Shown here: piece after piece, positions 33,591 through 43,222 of the stretch | Layout: the number at the start of each line of letters is the position of its first letter | How positions within the stretch are numbered: position 1 is the stretch's first letter | Assembly (NCBI RefSeq): GCF_013426205.1 | Contig: NC_089427.1 | Location: forward strand, 3,596,001 to 3,660,000 | Length of the DNA stretch: 64,000 nt | Source: Metarhizium brunneum | Taxonomy: Eukaryota; Ascomycota; Sordariomycetes; Hypocreales; Clavicipitaceae | Direction of reading: 5' to 3' | The notes under the pieces: model-generated | Told to the model about the DNA's origin: nothing | Seen by the model: only the letters and a program-made list of their open reading frames with translations | Databases searched by the model: none | Program-made: the position numbers and the translations under genes

Positions 33591-34636
33591 GTTTCTCTGT
33601 AGAACAAGGAGAAATGCACGTCGGCAAACACCGACATTCTACGGATCACGGTTCATCTTTAAGTACTTTCGGCGGGAGCACGGAGCAAAGCCGAGGCCCC
33701 CTTTCAAAGACGTTCGTATCCAATTTGCAAGGGGCAGACTTGTTTGGTTCCAAAGAAGGCCATGACACTAGTTCGGATGAGGAAGTTGGCAAATTTGCAA
33801 AATAGAGTCAGAGCGTACGCAAGACCGGCAAATCCGTGTCAATTCGTATAACTGCCCACATTGCTCCGTAGTATCCGACCTGAATTGCTCGGGCCGCAGC
33901 GTTTTTTGCTCGGGGCGCAGGAGTAAGTCTGATGGGAGCTGTAATGACCCATGAATTCATACGCTCACACCCCTGTTGCTACATCTTTCTATGGCGTAAT
34001 TGCGTAGGAAACAACGCCAAAAAAAACCGACGCGGCCACAGCTGCTGCCTTTCCTCTTTGTTTAATGCGATAGATTCAGTCAGCAGCGTAATGGCGTTTA
34101 GATCCTGCCCGGCGCTGTGTCATTGAGCAATTCATGTAGTTCCATGAGCACATTCTCAATGAGGGCAATCTCCACCATATATTTGTACTAGAAATGTACC
34201 CTGGGGCGTGACAACGTGGCCGCTAGTCCAAGACTGGTAATTCACTTTCAGGTACCAGACAATTCGACGCGCAGACATGAGGCTGCGCACGGCTTATCAG
34301 ATCCACGCAACCGCACGTTTTGACCTCGCCAAGCGTGGTAATCCATTTCCTCAGCTGACAAAGAACAACTTTATTTTTTTTTCTTTTTTTCAGCCGTTGG
34401 GTACATTATCATTGCCGTCGGATGCAACAGTCCAGGTCTGTTGTACGAGCTGCATCACTAGTTCAGGCACACCGGCTCTGCCCGGCTCAGGTCTATTTAT
34501 AACGTCTGGTCTTACATGTACATAAAGTATACGAATGGATCCCTGAAGTTTCTCCAGTTTTTATTGGCCTTGCTTTTGAAAACACCAAAATGCAGTATCT
34601 TTCAGTAATGTGAGCGGCACTGGATTACTGAGCATT
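33591..34636. other. 5' flank of the lipase gene, no gene seen
   Basis: No gene is supported. A T-rich tract lies at 34371-34390. The region ends at the GCATT target duplication of the next LTR. Confidence 0.45.
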
Positions 34637-34825
34637 TGTTACACGGAAATGGCTGGTTACACAAGGGCTACGGTCACGAGACCTAGGGCAAAGTCCCTCA
34701 CCGACTTCTTGTATAAATAGACGGCTTCGGTCCCTCAAGGCCTTAAGGAAAACCAAGGACCTTTGATACCAAAGACTATTATTAGATGAATTGAGTAAAT
34801 TGCTCCAAGCTAGGCCCTTGTCACA
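34637..34825 (+). mobile_element. Solo LTR, subfamily B, with GCATT target duplication
   Basis: A 189-bp element from TGTTACACGG to CCTTGTCACA with an exact 5-bp flanking repeat GCATT (34632-34636 and 34826-34830). It carries a TATA box (TGTATAAATAG, about 34710-34720). It differs in its middle from subfamily A but shares the same termini. It has no coding capacity. It is the cleanest reference copy for the related sequences at 3.3, 35.2, 35.3 and 35.9 kb. Confidence 0.9.
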
Positions 34826-35197
34826 GCATTCGCCTGCTTCTTCCAGCAAAGACTACAAAAAGGCCAAGTTGCTCAGGATTAGTCCTCTTTCGCGAGTCTA
34901 ATTGGCAAAGTTACAGAAGGCCGTTCAAATCATTCTCAAAATATACACTACAAAGTGGGCTCCCAGATACAAAATGTACTAATGCCTATATTTGACCTGG
35001 CAGGTCGACTTTTCTGTCGTCAAAGTGCAAGGCCGCAGCTGGTGCATAAAATCGCAGGCTCTGGCTTATCAAAGATAATCAAGTGACTGGAGATGGCCAA
35101 GATGTTTGTATAGCAACTCTAGTGCCGTTTCTAGTTCCGCTAATTGGCGTAAGTGATGAAAGAAAAGATGCTGCCTTTGCTCTCTTGGCATTCTCGT
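34826..35197. other. Spacer between LTR copies
   Basis: Contains no recognisable gene or repeat. Confidence 0.4.
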
Positions 35198-35343
35198 TGT
35201 CACATGGAAAAGGCCGGTTACACGACGGCTACGGTCACGGGATTAGGGCAGAAGGTCCTCACCGACTTCTTGTATAAATAGACATCTTCGGTCCCTCAAG
35301 GCCTTGAGGAAAACCAAGGACCTTTGATACCAAAATTGTTATT
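35198..35343 (+). mobile_element. 3'-truncated LTR, subfamily B
   Basis: Begins TGTCACATGG, shares the CACCGACTTCTTGTATAAATA core and the CCCTCAAGGCCTTGAGG block with 34637-34825, and stops at TTGTTATT where an inverted copy starts. About 45 bp of the LTR end are missing. Together with the next copy it forms an imperfect palindrome. Confidence 0.75.
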
Positions 35344-35590
35344 TGTGACAAGGGCTAGAGGCTTGGAGCATTTGCTCAATTCATCTAATAACAGGCTTTG
35401 GTGTCAAAGGTCATTGGTTTTCCTCAAGGCCTTGAAGGTCAAAGACGTCTTTAAATACAAGAAGTCAGTGAGGACCTTCTGCCCTAATCCCGTGACCGTA
35501 GCCCTTGTGTAACCGTGTGATATTGGCCCATTTCCGTGTGACACAAGCTTCCCCCCTTTTCTAGCTTAACCTCGAGCTGTTATTCGGGTT

Positions 35591-35608
35591 ATAATAATAA
35601 TAATAATA

Positions 35609-35649
<41 letters not shown>
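35591..35649. repeat. ATA/GAT microsatellite
   Basis: About seven ATA/TAA units are followed by about thirteen GAT units, inside the LTR-flanked internal segment. Confidence 0.95.
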
Positions 35650-35822
35650 CCGCAGGACCTGGTATCAGGTATAATAACCAGCGCGAAAATGCTCCTATGA
35701 CCTCCGCAGGACCTAGTCAGGGTCAGATATCTGAATGCTAGCGCTGTAAGGCTATAACCTCCCGTAGATTTAGTCAGAGGCAGGAATACCTGCTTGCTAG
35801 CGCAGAAAGAGGTTCTTTACAT
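35650..35822. repeat. Three degenerate tandem units of about 54-58 bp
   Basis: Units start near 35650, 35704 and 35762, each with CCGCAGGACCT or the variant CCGTAGATTT, then TCAGG and GCTAGCGC-like blocks. They directly follow the microsatellite, inside the LTR-flanked segment. Confidence 0.6.
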
Positions 35823-36289
35823 CCTTGTGATTTCGCAGAGGCTGGTTGCTTACTAGAGGATGGAAGGATTTATACCTTTAATAGAAGACTATCATTTGTG
35901 ATAAGGGCTTAGGCTTGGAACAAGGTTCGTATTCAGCAAATACTTTGCTTTAATATCAAAGGTCCTTGGTTGTTTCTTGAAGCCCTAATAGCGGAAGACC
36001 TTTATTTATATTAAGAGGCGGTGAGGGACCTTGCCCTAGGTCTCGTGATCAGAGCCCTTGTGTAACTATCGTCGGTTCAAGGATCGGCCCGTGCCTTCAT
36101 AGCAACGTGTCATCCGTGTAACACTCGTGGTGTCGACTACTTCTGCTACCAACAGCGTTGTAGAAGCAACGTACCCAGGTAAAGGGAGACGACTTGAACT
36201 TATAGAGTGGTAAAATAGGCATTTAGGAGTGAATTAGTCCATTTTATTTCACACCAACTGAGTGGTATGAGTGATGGCAACTATTTCAA

Positions 36290-36526
36290 CTAGTTGATAC
36301 GTGTAGTCTCGCCTGGGACGCCAAGGACCGTCTCGACCAATATTCCTGGCGTCTTGCTCCTCACGAAATTTACAATTTGCATTTGTGTCCTGGTCCATGT
36401 GTCCTTTCCTCCGTGGCCATTAAGAACATACCACGCCTCGCTTCCCTGGCCACTGTCTGAACGCATTGCAGTGACACAAACATAAATCTCCTTGGCCGTA
36501 TTGTTGACTACTGTGATGCCGCTCAT
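36290..36526 (-). CDS. Small (78-residue) fungal protein of unknown function
   Basis: MSGITVVNNTAKEIYVCVTA begins a short protein with a beta-strand-rich pattern (RTQMQIVNFVRSKTPGILVE, LGVPGETTRIN). It recalls small fungal proteins of similar size whose role is not known, and there is no signal peptide. The ATG context (ACAAAATG) is good. An intron-like segment 36579-36532 (GTAAGT, GCTAAC branch site, GATAG) lies just upstream. Once it is removed, the leader has no ATG before this start back to the LTR TATA box near 36735, so transcription may start in the LTR at 36650-36870. Confidence 0.65.
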   Translation of the reverse strand: MSGITVVNNTAKEIYVCVTAMRSDSGQGSEAWYVLNGHGGKDTWTRTQMQIVNFVRSKTPGILVETVLGVPGETTRIN

Positions 36527-36649
36527 TTTGTCTATCTCAAATGTTAGCGATTTTTGTTAATTGATACATGACAACTTACTTGCAGTGAGTGAATGCCCAC
36601 TAGTCTGAGATGTGTAGTGATAATGCTCGAAATAGTACCGAGTATAGCG

Positions 36650-36870
36650 AAATCTCGGATGTGAGTCAAGCTTGATGGTTGAGTCAGAAAAGAGTCCTTG
36701 GTTTTCCAGAGATAGGAGGGACGAGTAACCACTATATATACCTGACGGGAACGGCTGTGCCCAAGGTTTCCACCGGCTCATGTGTTCAGTCTGTGTACTG
36801 AGTAGCCTCGAGGTCTTTTGTCGGCGATACCACTTTGCTGGGCTTTGTCGTTGGTCTTGGCCGTGTAGCA
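36650..36870 (-). mobile_element. LTR copy, subfamily A, upstream of the 78-residue gene
   Basis: Reads in the minus direction. It shares CTTGGTTTTCCAGAGATAGG, CACTATATATACCTGACGGG, TGTGTTCAGTCTGTGTA, CTCGAGG and a terminal CCGTGTAGCA with the copies at 21.3 and 8.9 kb. The left boundary is uncertain and no target duplication was found. Its TATA (about 36733-36742) points toward the gene at 36526. Confidence 0.7.
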
Positions 36871-37639
36871 GTGATTGATAGCAAGGCACTCGGCCTCGTG
36901 TAACCACACTACTCCTTGTCCGCGTCATCTCGCTCTCAGTCAATGTCAGTCATATCCCCAGTCGATCATTCATCTCTTCAGTCCAGGTCGTATTCTGAGT
37001 CAGTCAAGGTCGTATCCTCTGACACCAAAATGTGAGCGGCAAGTCTTTTGCTACCCCTCTTCCGGCATCTTGAATGCAGAGTCTGAGTAGTGAGTCTTGA
37101 TCACGACTCACGGCAAGTCTTGTGGCGAGCTGGATTGCAACCTTGAGACGATATCATGCTTGCAAATCATGGATCGAAGGTGGTGTGGCCATGTTCAACT
37201 TCTCCATTCATGTACTGCGTGCCGAGCACCGAGTGCACAATATCGAATTGGTCCGGCGCCACTGTCATGTCACGCATAATATCAAATTGATACGTCATGT
37301 ATCTGGACGGTGGATTGGCATGCAGTCTGCCACGCTGGCTTTCTTCCTGCATGTCAACCTCTCAATCCCTCCCAAGCCTCTACTAAGCTATCGCTCGATT
37401 ACGGCATGACCTGACTTTTTGCTTCCATCCACCTTGAGTCCGTAAGAAAGAGGAGCACAGCTAGCTCTGCTCAGCTAGGTACCAATTGTTCCCATGGCTC
37501 TGTTGCTTACCTCAGTTTCCATATTTATACTATACCGACTTTTGCCATCAAGGTTCTAAAATTCAAGTCTAGTAAGACGTTTCAACTTGTTTATACTTGA
37601 GATATAAACTAATTACAATTTTACTTATTCCCTCATAAA
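36871..37639. other. Intergenic stretch, no gene seen
   Basis: Nothing recognisable was found. The last 100 bp before 37640 are AT-rich. Confidence 0.4.
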
Positions 37640-38247
37640 ATGACTCTCAAAGTGCTTTCACTTGAGGATCCAAACAGCAAGTATCTCTCATGCAAGCCGA
37701 GCGAAGACGGCTGGTTCTTTAACCTGGTTGACCTAGACCTTTCCTACAAGTTCTTCGGGGTTTTCTTATAGTTCCAGAAGAAGTTACTTAAAAGGTTCTA
37801 ATTGAAAGTTTATTAACCTTCATGGGAACGGGTTCTGGTGTGACGGTACCCGCATTAGAGTGGGCTTTACCTTCTCTGTTACGACTCTAGCTTATCAGCG
37901 GCAAGTACCTTGGTAATATTATCCGTAACAATATAATTACCGCTAGCGACACTACCACTATTTTAGAAATCAAGGCAATCTCGTTTTACAGTTTTCATGT
38001 GAGCGTGTTATTATCCGTTGCCGCAATTACCTCTAAAAACGGAGACTCTCTCTCAAAATTACCCGCCCTCGTGGAGGAAGGGTCCGTCGGTGTGGAAATG
38101 ATAGCATTATTATATTATTATGCAGAGGCTAAGACGCCCATTGCCTCCATCATTTCTCTGCCTTTTCGTGCCAGAGTCAAGATGACGGTGGCCTTGATCG
38201 GACCCCTAACGCAGTTATACGGATTACCCTCGGAGAAGCATTCGTAG
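37640..38247 (+). pseudogene. Possible decayed gene with a 43-codon intact start
   Basis: A short frame (37640-37771) reads MTLKVLSLEDPNSKYLSCKP and on to TAG. After a segment with stops, a second protein-like stretch begins near 37890: SGKYLGNIIRNNIITASDTT, then an open frame to 38247 (AAITSKNGDSLSKLPALVEE). The SKYLSCKP and SGKYLGN..ASDTTT pattern vaguely suggests a beta-trefoil-like repeat, but this is weak. No family is recognised. It may be a broken gene or a gene with introns I could not place. Confidence 0.35.
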
Positions 38248-40283
38248 AAACTCTTACAACACCCCCACTCATCAAGCGTGGCGGTGTGGTTGGGGTGGAC
38301 GTATACGGCAGAGCATAGCAGACATGGGCTTGGAGTACTCGGACAACTTGCAAAGGATCAAAAAAGTTCAGAAACGCCATCGGGGTTTGATGACGCACAC
38401 ATACAAGGCGAGGGAGCAAAATCTCGCTTATCCGCGCAAGCCCTTGCCTTATTTCTACCTGAAAAGGCTGCATGAAAGCAGCGTGGACCGTGAAAATGTC
38501 CAGTGGCAACATCGGTATCTACAGGCTGGGCAGAAGGCGTCATCGCTGCTACCCAGTCAGGCACACACTCTAGGAGAAAGCCCTAGTAGAACAGTAACAC
38601 AGCAGAGGGCGTACGAAGATGGCGTCGAGATGCAAAATCCTGCGACTTGCAGGGGAGATTTTGGCCAAGATTGTTGTCAGAGAAGCTGAGGCTCCTGAGC
38701 TATGGGCGTCTGAGAAATTAATGTAATTTGTCTTCTTGTCAAAGATTACCTGATCTGGCGAGCTGACAACATGTGTGTATGAAGTCGCGATTTATAAAGC
38801 CCCAGCTGCCGAAAAGTCAATCACTACAACTCCGAATCTACATGCTAGAAAAGTCAAGTATTATACGAATACTATTTCATGACTAGAGAATACTTTCAGT
38901 AAGAGGGTACAAGACGCTGAGCCCTGCGTGCGTGGAATACATGTTAGAACTTAATAACCGGCATAGTTATGCCAACGAAGCATTCGCCTCTTGCGGAAAA
39001 AGTGCCTTTTTAACTACCCATGCCAGGATATCAATAAGTAAACTGCTCTTTTTGCTAAAGATATATTTTCACAGCTAGACTGCTACGAGTTAAAAGAAAA
39101 ATAACGGCTAAAAATAACACAGGACTCAATTCATGCCAAGGAAACTACCACGATAGTGTGGCTGGACTATTAGAATATATGAGCGGAGAGATGAGAGAAA
39201 GCAAGGATGCGGCCCAACGCTAGCGTATATCGTCATGCAAAAGGCATTCAAGCTCCAGCTCATGCATCATTTGTGTCGCAAGAATATAGCCACCCCCTTT
39301 AGTCTTCTATAGCTCTCTCGTGAGGACTCCTTAAACTGATCTACCTGGAATTAGCACTTAGTAATCCTTTCTCTAACACTTATACACTTGCTCTTGGCTG
39401 TACCATCCAAGGTGATAGGATGTGATGCCCCTTATCGCCAGAGCGTTGCAGGGCTCATGTTGGTTGCGTTCTGCCGTGGAAGGTCCCGGTCAATAGCAAT
39501 GCGTGGATATGGTACCGTATCTTCAAGGAGACTATTGGCGTGGTCGTTAACATGATAGGTTCTACACACCATGCAAGCATTGTGGAGATCTTGCCGATAT
39601 ATTGGACCAATACTACGACGTCGGAGTTGCATTGGCCGAGAGGACAGTGCCTCGTCAGTTCCTGGTTGAGAAATGATTGAATAATAGAGAAATATTATAT
39701 AATGACACTGCCACTTATAGTATGCTTCTGCCAATACTAGGTATATAGGCGTAAGTACTTTAATAAATATTTGGAAAGCGCATCATTACCCTGTGTAGAG
39801 TAGTGTACGTTCTCCATGCTATTGCTCGTAAATAGATCCGGGCGTCTTAGCAAGGGTTAAATGTATTCTCATCATCGAGACCATGGCAGGCTCGATTGAG
39901 TGCCTTAAATAAGCTGTGTCATAATTACTACCCTTGTTTTCATTCTATGACTATGTAGTCATGACTCCATACTCCATACTAGTATAGTTGCCTTGTGGGT
40001 TATTTTTAGATGGATCGTGAACGCCGTTCAGATCCGCTCAACTCCGCTCAACTCCGTCAATGCCGACATGACCAGCCAATGGGTGTTGAAGGCGTCTTGC
40101 ATGATGGGGTGTCGCCACAACGTACATTCGGAAGCTCCAAGTATAAAGCGCTTGCTTCAACTACGACAGTCTGCTCTTCTCCTCTCTATACTACAATTTT
40201 CATGGCAGAAGACACGCGCACAAGGAATCACATAATCAATTAATACACTGGACAATTACAATATACCAAAGGATTGAATCATC
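38248..40283. other. AT-rich gene-poor stretch of about 2 kb
   Basis: No gene is supported. A 100-codon minus-strand frame (39432-39734) has no motif. The part upstream of 40284 presumably carries the methyltransferase promoter (TATAAAG at about 40142). Confidence 0.45.
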
Positions 40284-41177
40284 ATGGCATCTACCCAGCA
40301 CAACAGCTACAGTATTGGCCATGCTCTTCCCCAGGTGCAGCATCATGAATGGCGAACGGCCGAGAACAGCGCTGCCCATCTCATTCCGCACCTCGAAACA
40401 AGCGCGTCCCAGAATCCGCACCTCAAGCTGCTAGACGTGGGCGCCGGGTCGGGCACCATCACCGCCTCTCTGGCAAAGTACATGCCCGAGGGCCAAGTAA
40501 CGGCTACAGACATCTCGGACGACATTCTACAGCGGGCACAGTTTCACGCAGCGAAGGAGGGCGTCAAGAACATCAGCTACCAAAGGGCGAGTGTCTATGA
40601 GCTTCCCTTTGCCGAATCGAGCTTTGACGTCACACACGCGCACCAGGTCCTCACGCATTTGGATGCGCCCGTCGATGCCATTCGCGAGATGCTGCGGGTG
40701 ACCAAGCCAGGCGGAATTGTGTCTCTCCGGGAAGCGGACTTGCGCATGTGGTGCTTTTGGCCAGAGGTGCCGGCTCTGCAGCGGTTTCACGAGCTCAACC
40801 TTGAGCAGCACATTTCCAACGGGGCGAGCGGCACGGCGGGGCGGGAGCTGCTTTCCTGGGTGCTGAAGGCTGGCGCCAAAAGGGAAAACGTCGAGATGAG
40901 CTTTGGGACCTGGTGTTTTGGCTCGGACCGAGATCGAAAGCCATGGAGTGAGTGCATCGCACAATGTCGATCGAGTTTGGCCGCTAATATTTTCTGCCTA
41001 GGTGATTCCATGGTGGAGCGTCTGCAGAGTGGTCCGGTGTGGGGGAAGGCGCTGGAAAACGGAACTGTGAAGAGGGAGGAGGTTGAGGAAATGGTGGATG
41101 CTTGGAAGACGTGGGCAGCGACAGAAGATGCAGTTTTGGGCATCGTGAATGGCGAAGCAATTATCCGCAAGGCATGA
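40284..41177 (+). CDS. SAM-dependent class I methyltransferase, UbiE/Methyltransf_25 type
   Basis: Residues 50-150 form a Rossmann SAM-binding domain: motif I LLDVGAGSGTI, an acidic loop in VTATDISDDILQ, then FAESSFDVTHAHQVLTHL and LRVTKPGGIVSLREAD. The substrate is unknown; such proteins methylate small molecules. The frame is open without splicing (297 residues), but 40948-41001 has a perfect intron signature (GTGAGT, CGCTAAT branch site, CTGCCTAG) of 54 bp, a multiple of three. Spliced, the protein is 279 residues and joins KPW to SDSMVERLQ, which fits the family better. I infer that the intron is real. Confidence 0.9.
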   Translation: MASTQHNSYSIGHALPQVQHHEWRTAENSAAHLIPHLETSASQNPHLKLLDVGAGSGTITASLAKYMPEGQVTATDISDDILQRAQFHAAKEGVKNISYQRASVYELPFAESSFDVTHAHQVLTHLDAPVDAIREMLRVTKPGGIVSLREADLRMWCFWPEVPALQRFHELNLEQHISNGASGTAGRELLSWVLKAGAKRENVEMSFGTWCFGSDRDRKPWSECIAQCRSSLAANIFCLGDSMVERLQSGPVWGKALENGTVKREEVEEMVDAWKTWAATEDAVLGIVNGEAIIRKA

Positions 41178-41746
41178 TGGATTGCCGATGCATCTAGCTA
41201 GCTACCAGTGTCAGTTGTTAATATGGAGCTTGAAATAGAAACGGTCAGAATACACAAATGTTGTCGCGCGAGTGATTTTAATGGCGCCGTGCTGATTGAC
41301 GATGATGGTCGAGAAGATAGATGGTGGTGCATGGTGATGAGAATCATGACAAGGTGGGGCAGAAGCGCGTGCCACCTCCAGTCAATGCTCTTTACGCGCG
41401 CAACACCAAAAAACGCGTCTGCAATCGTCGCGTTCCAGCTCATTGACCCTGGCTTGTCCCACCTCCACTCCGTTACCTAGGCGCCCTTCAAATGTTGGCC
41501 ATTTTGACCTCGCATCTTTTCTTGCCCTGCATAATCACGACTTCCATTGCTCTTGCATTTTCAGCACCGCGTCATACTGCACTTCCAACGCAACTTTTTT
41601 TTTCACTTTTCAGGCAAGGCAACCACAACGGCCACCTTGATCCCATCTATTCTGCCTCGCAGCCTCCTTGCACACCAGGGCCGACTGCAACCGACCTTTC
41701 TCGGAAACGCGCAAACGAGTAGACGCACTTCCCTCGATTTCGCAAG
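41178..41746. other. Intergenic region and leader of cdt1
   Basis: No gene is seen. The last 250 bp are pyrimidine-rich (for example the T-run at 41598-41606), as is common in fungal leaders. Confidence 0.45.
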
Positions 41747-43222
41747 ATGCCTCGCCCAGCAATCAGAAGGCGGCAGGCCGTCGAATCCGTGCCTTCTGCC
41801 AATCCCATCACCAACTTCACACGCGTTGCCAAGACGCAAACATTGCCCGATGCAGCCGCAAAATCGGCCGTCGTCGTGGAAATACCTGCTCCCAGCTCGT
41901 CACGCAAGAGGAAAGCAAGCTCCATCGAACAGGACACCGACAGACGACTGGCACGACGCACTGTTTCTTTCCCTCCCAGCAGTGACGAAGACGAGAAGGA
42001 GCACACCTCCTCGAAGCGTCCAAGACGGGCCGGGCCATCTGCCGCCGCGGAATGCATCCGAGTCTCTACCCCCAGCAAGGGAAAACACACGGCCAAGGCG
42101 ACGCCGTCTAAGACAAGGACGGCCCACAGACCAAGCCAGTCCACCATCATCACCAAGGCCATACAACAAGAGAAGAAGATCCAAACCAAGATTGACGTCC
42201 TCTACCAGAAAAAAGCCGACAGAGCCAAGGCCAACGGAGACGACAAGTCCCTGCCGCCGCAGCTGGTCGACCTGATTGCCCTCAACAAGGCGTTCCTCAA
42301 GACCATCATGATTCAGATTTCCCACAGCGGCAGCACAGCGCCCATTGACATCAGGGTGATTTCACCAAACGTCTCGCGAACATGGGGGAAACGACAAGTC
42401 ACCGTGGACGACATCCGACGGTGCATTGCGATCCAGTCCCACGGCAGCGAGGACTCCGCATCACCATTCATCATCACCGACTACGGACGGGGAAGAGTCT
42501 GCGTCGAGCTGGCCCACGGCGTCTCGGCAGCGTCCATCAAGGAAGACGTTTTAAACAGACAATTCCAAGACAACATCCGGGCTCTATGTGCCGAAAAGGC
42601 CACGGACGAAATGACAGACGTCCACGTCCCCCTGCAGAGCCTGTCCCTGTCCGACCTCCCCCAGGCCGCCATCACCACCGTGGGCAACGGGCTCAAGGCG
42701 AACCCCCTCATGGCCAAGGGCCAAAGCCTGCTCTCCGAGCTCAGGGGCGGCATCGCAGCCAGGCAGCAGGAGAAGCGGGAAAAACAGCAGGCGCAGAAGC
42801 CCCCCTTGCTCAACCCCGACGGCACCAAGATGAGTCTCCTCGACCGCCTCCGACACAAGCAGCTCGCCAGGGCGAACGAGCCCGTCCCGCCCTCCGGCCC
42901 CGAGCTCCAGCGACGCGCCGCCCTCAACCGCGTCGTCGACGTCGCCGCCACCATCTCCATGCTCAGCCTGTCGAACCCGCTGTCCCTCCCCCGGCAGGCC
43001 TTCGCCATGCCCGCCATATCGGACAAGCTCAGGGACTCGCTGCGCGTCCCGCTCTCCGCCGAGGAGGGCGTCGCCTGCGTGCGGCTCATTGCCACCGAAG
43101 TCGCGCCCGAGTGGCTGCGCATCGTGGCCATTGGCGGCCGAGAAAACGTCGTCATCCAGCGGCACGGCCAGCCCGTCGATCGAGTCATCCGCGAGCGTGT
43201 GCAGAAACTGCTCGCTGCGTGA
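41747..43222 (+). CDS. cdt1: DNA replication licensing factor Cdt1
   Basis: A single exon of 491 residues. The basic, disordered N-terminus (SSRKRKASSIEQ, TSSKRPRRAG) fits a nuclear protein. A central region with KIQTKIDVLYQKKADRAKAN and PPQLVDLIALNKAFLKTIMI corresponds to the geminin/MCM-interacting winged-helix area in fungal Cdt1. The C-terminal winged helix spans about 365-491 (MSLLDRLRHKQLARANEP, LSAEEGVACVRLIATEVAPE, WLRIVAIGG) and matches the conserved Cdt1 C-terminal domain. The role, from the family, is to load MCM2-7 with ORC and Cdc6 at origins in G1. The opposite strand has long shadow frames because of high GC. Confidence 0.85.
   Translation: MPRPAIRRRQAVESVPSANPITNFTRVAKTQTLPDAAAKSAVVVEIPAPSSSRKRKASSIEQDTDRRLARRTVSFPPSSDEDEKEHTSSKRPRRAGPSAAAECIRVSTPSKGKHTAKATPSKTRTAHRPSQSTIITKAIQQEKKIQTKIDVLYQKKADRAKANGDDKSLPPQLVDLIALNKAFLKTIMIQISHSGSTAPIDIRVISPNVSRTWGKRQVTVDDIRRCIAIQSHGSEDSASPFIITDYGRGRVCVELAHGVSAASIKEDVLNRQFQDNIRALCAEKATDEMTDVHVPLQSLSLSDLPQAAITTVGNGLKANPLMAKGQSLLSELRGGIAARQQEKREKQQAQKPPLLNPDGTKMSLLDRLRHKQLARANEPVPPSGPELQRRAALNRVVDVAATISMLSLSNPLSLPRQAFAMPAISDKLRDSLRVPLSAEEGVACVRLIATEVAPEWLRIVAIGGRENVVIQRHGQPVDRVIRERVQKLLAA

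Larger units (their letters stand above)
35344..36123 (-). mobile_element. LTR - short internal segment - LTR (TRIM-like element or remnant)
   Basis: Two subfamily B LTRs lie in the same (minus) direction: 36123-35897 (TGTTACACGG..TTATCACA) and 35545-35344 (TGTGTCACAC..CTTGTCACA). They enclose about 350 bp. Directly before the second LTR, in reading direction, is the purine tract AAAAGGGGGGAAGC (35560-35547), where a reverse-transcription polypurine tract should be. No gag or pol is present. The two LTRs differ at many positions and no matching target duplication was found. This could therefore be an old non-autonomous miniature element, a deleted full element, or two insertions. Confidence 0.55.

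Noticed and set aside
36557..36943. Minus-strand 128-codon open frame through the LTR upstream of the 78-residue gene
   Set aside because: Its sequence is LTR DNA translated by chance, and a similar chance frame occurs in the LTR at 21703-21852. It may be part of a leader but not a protein.
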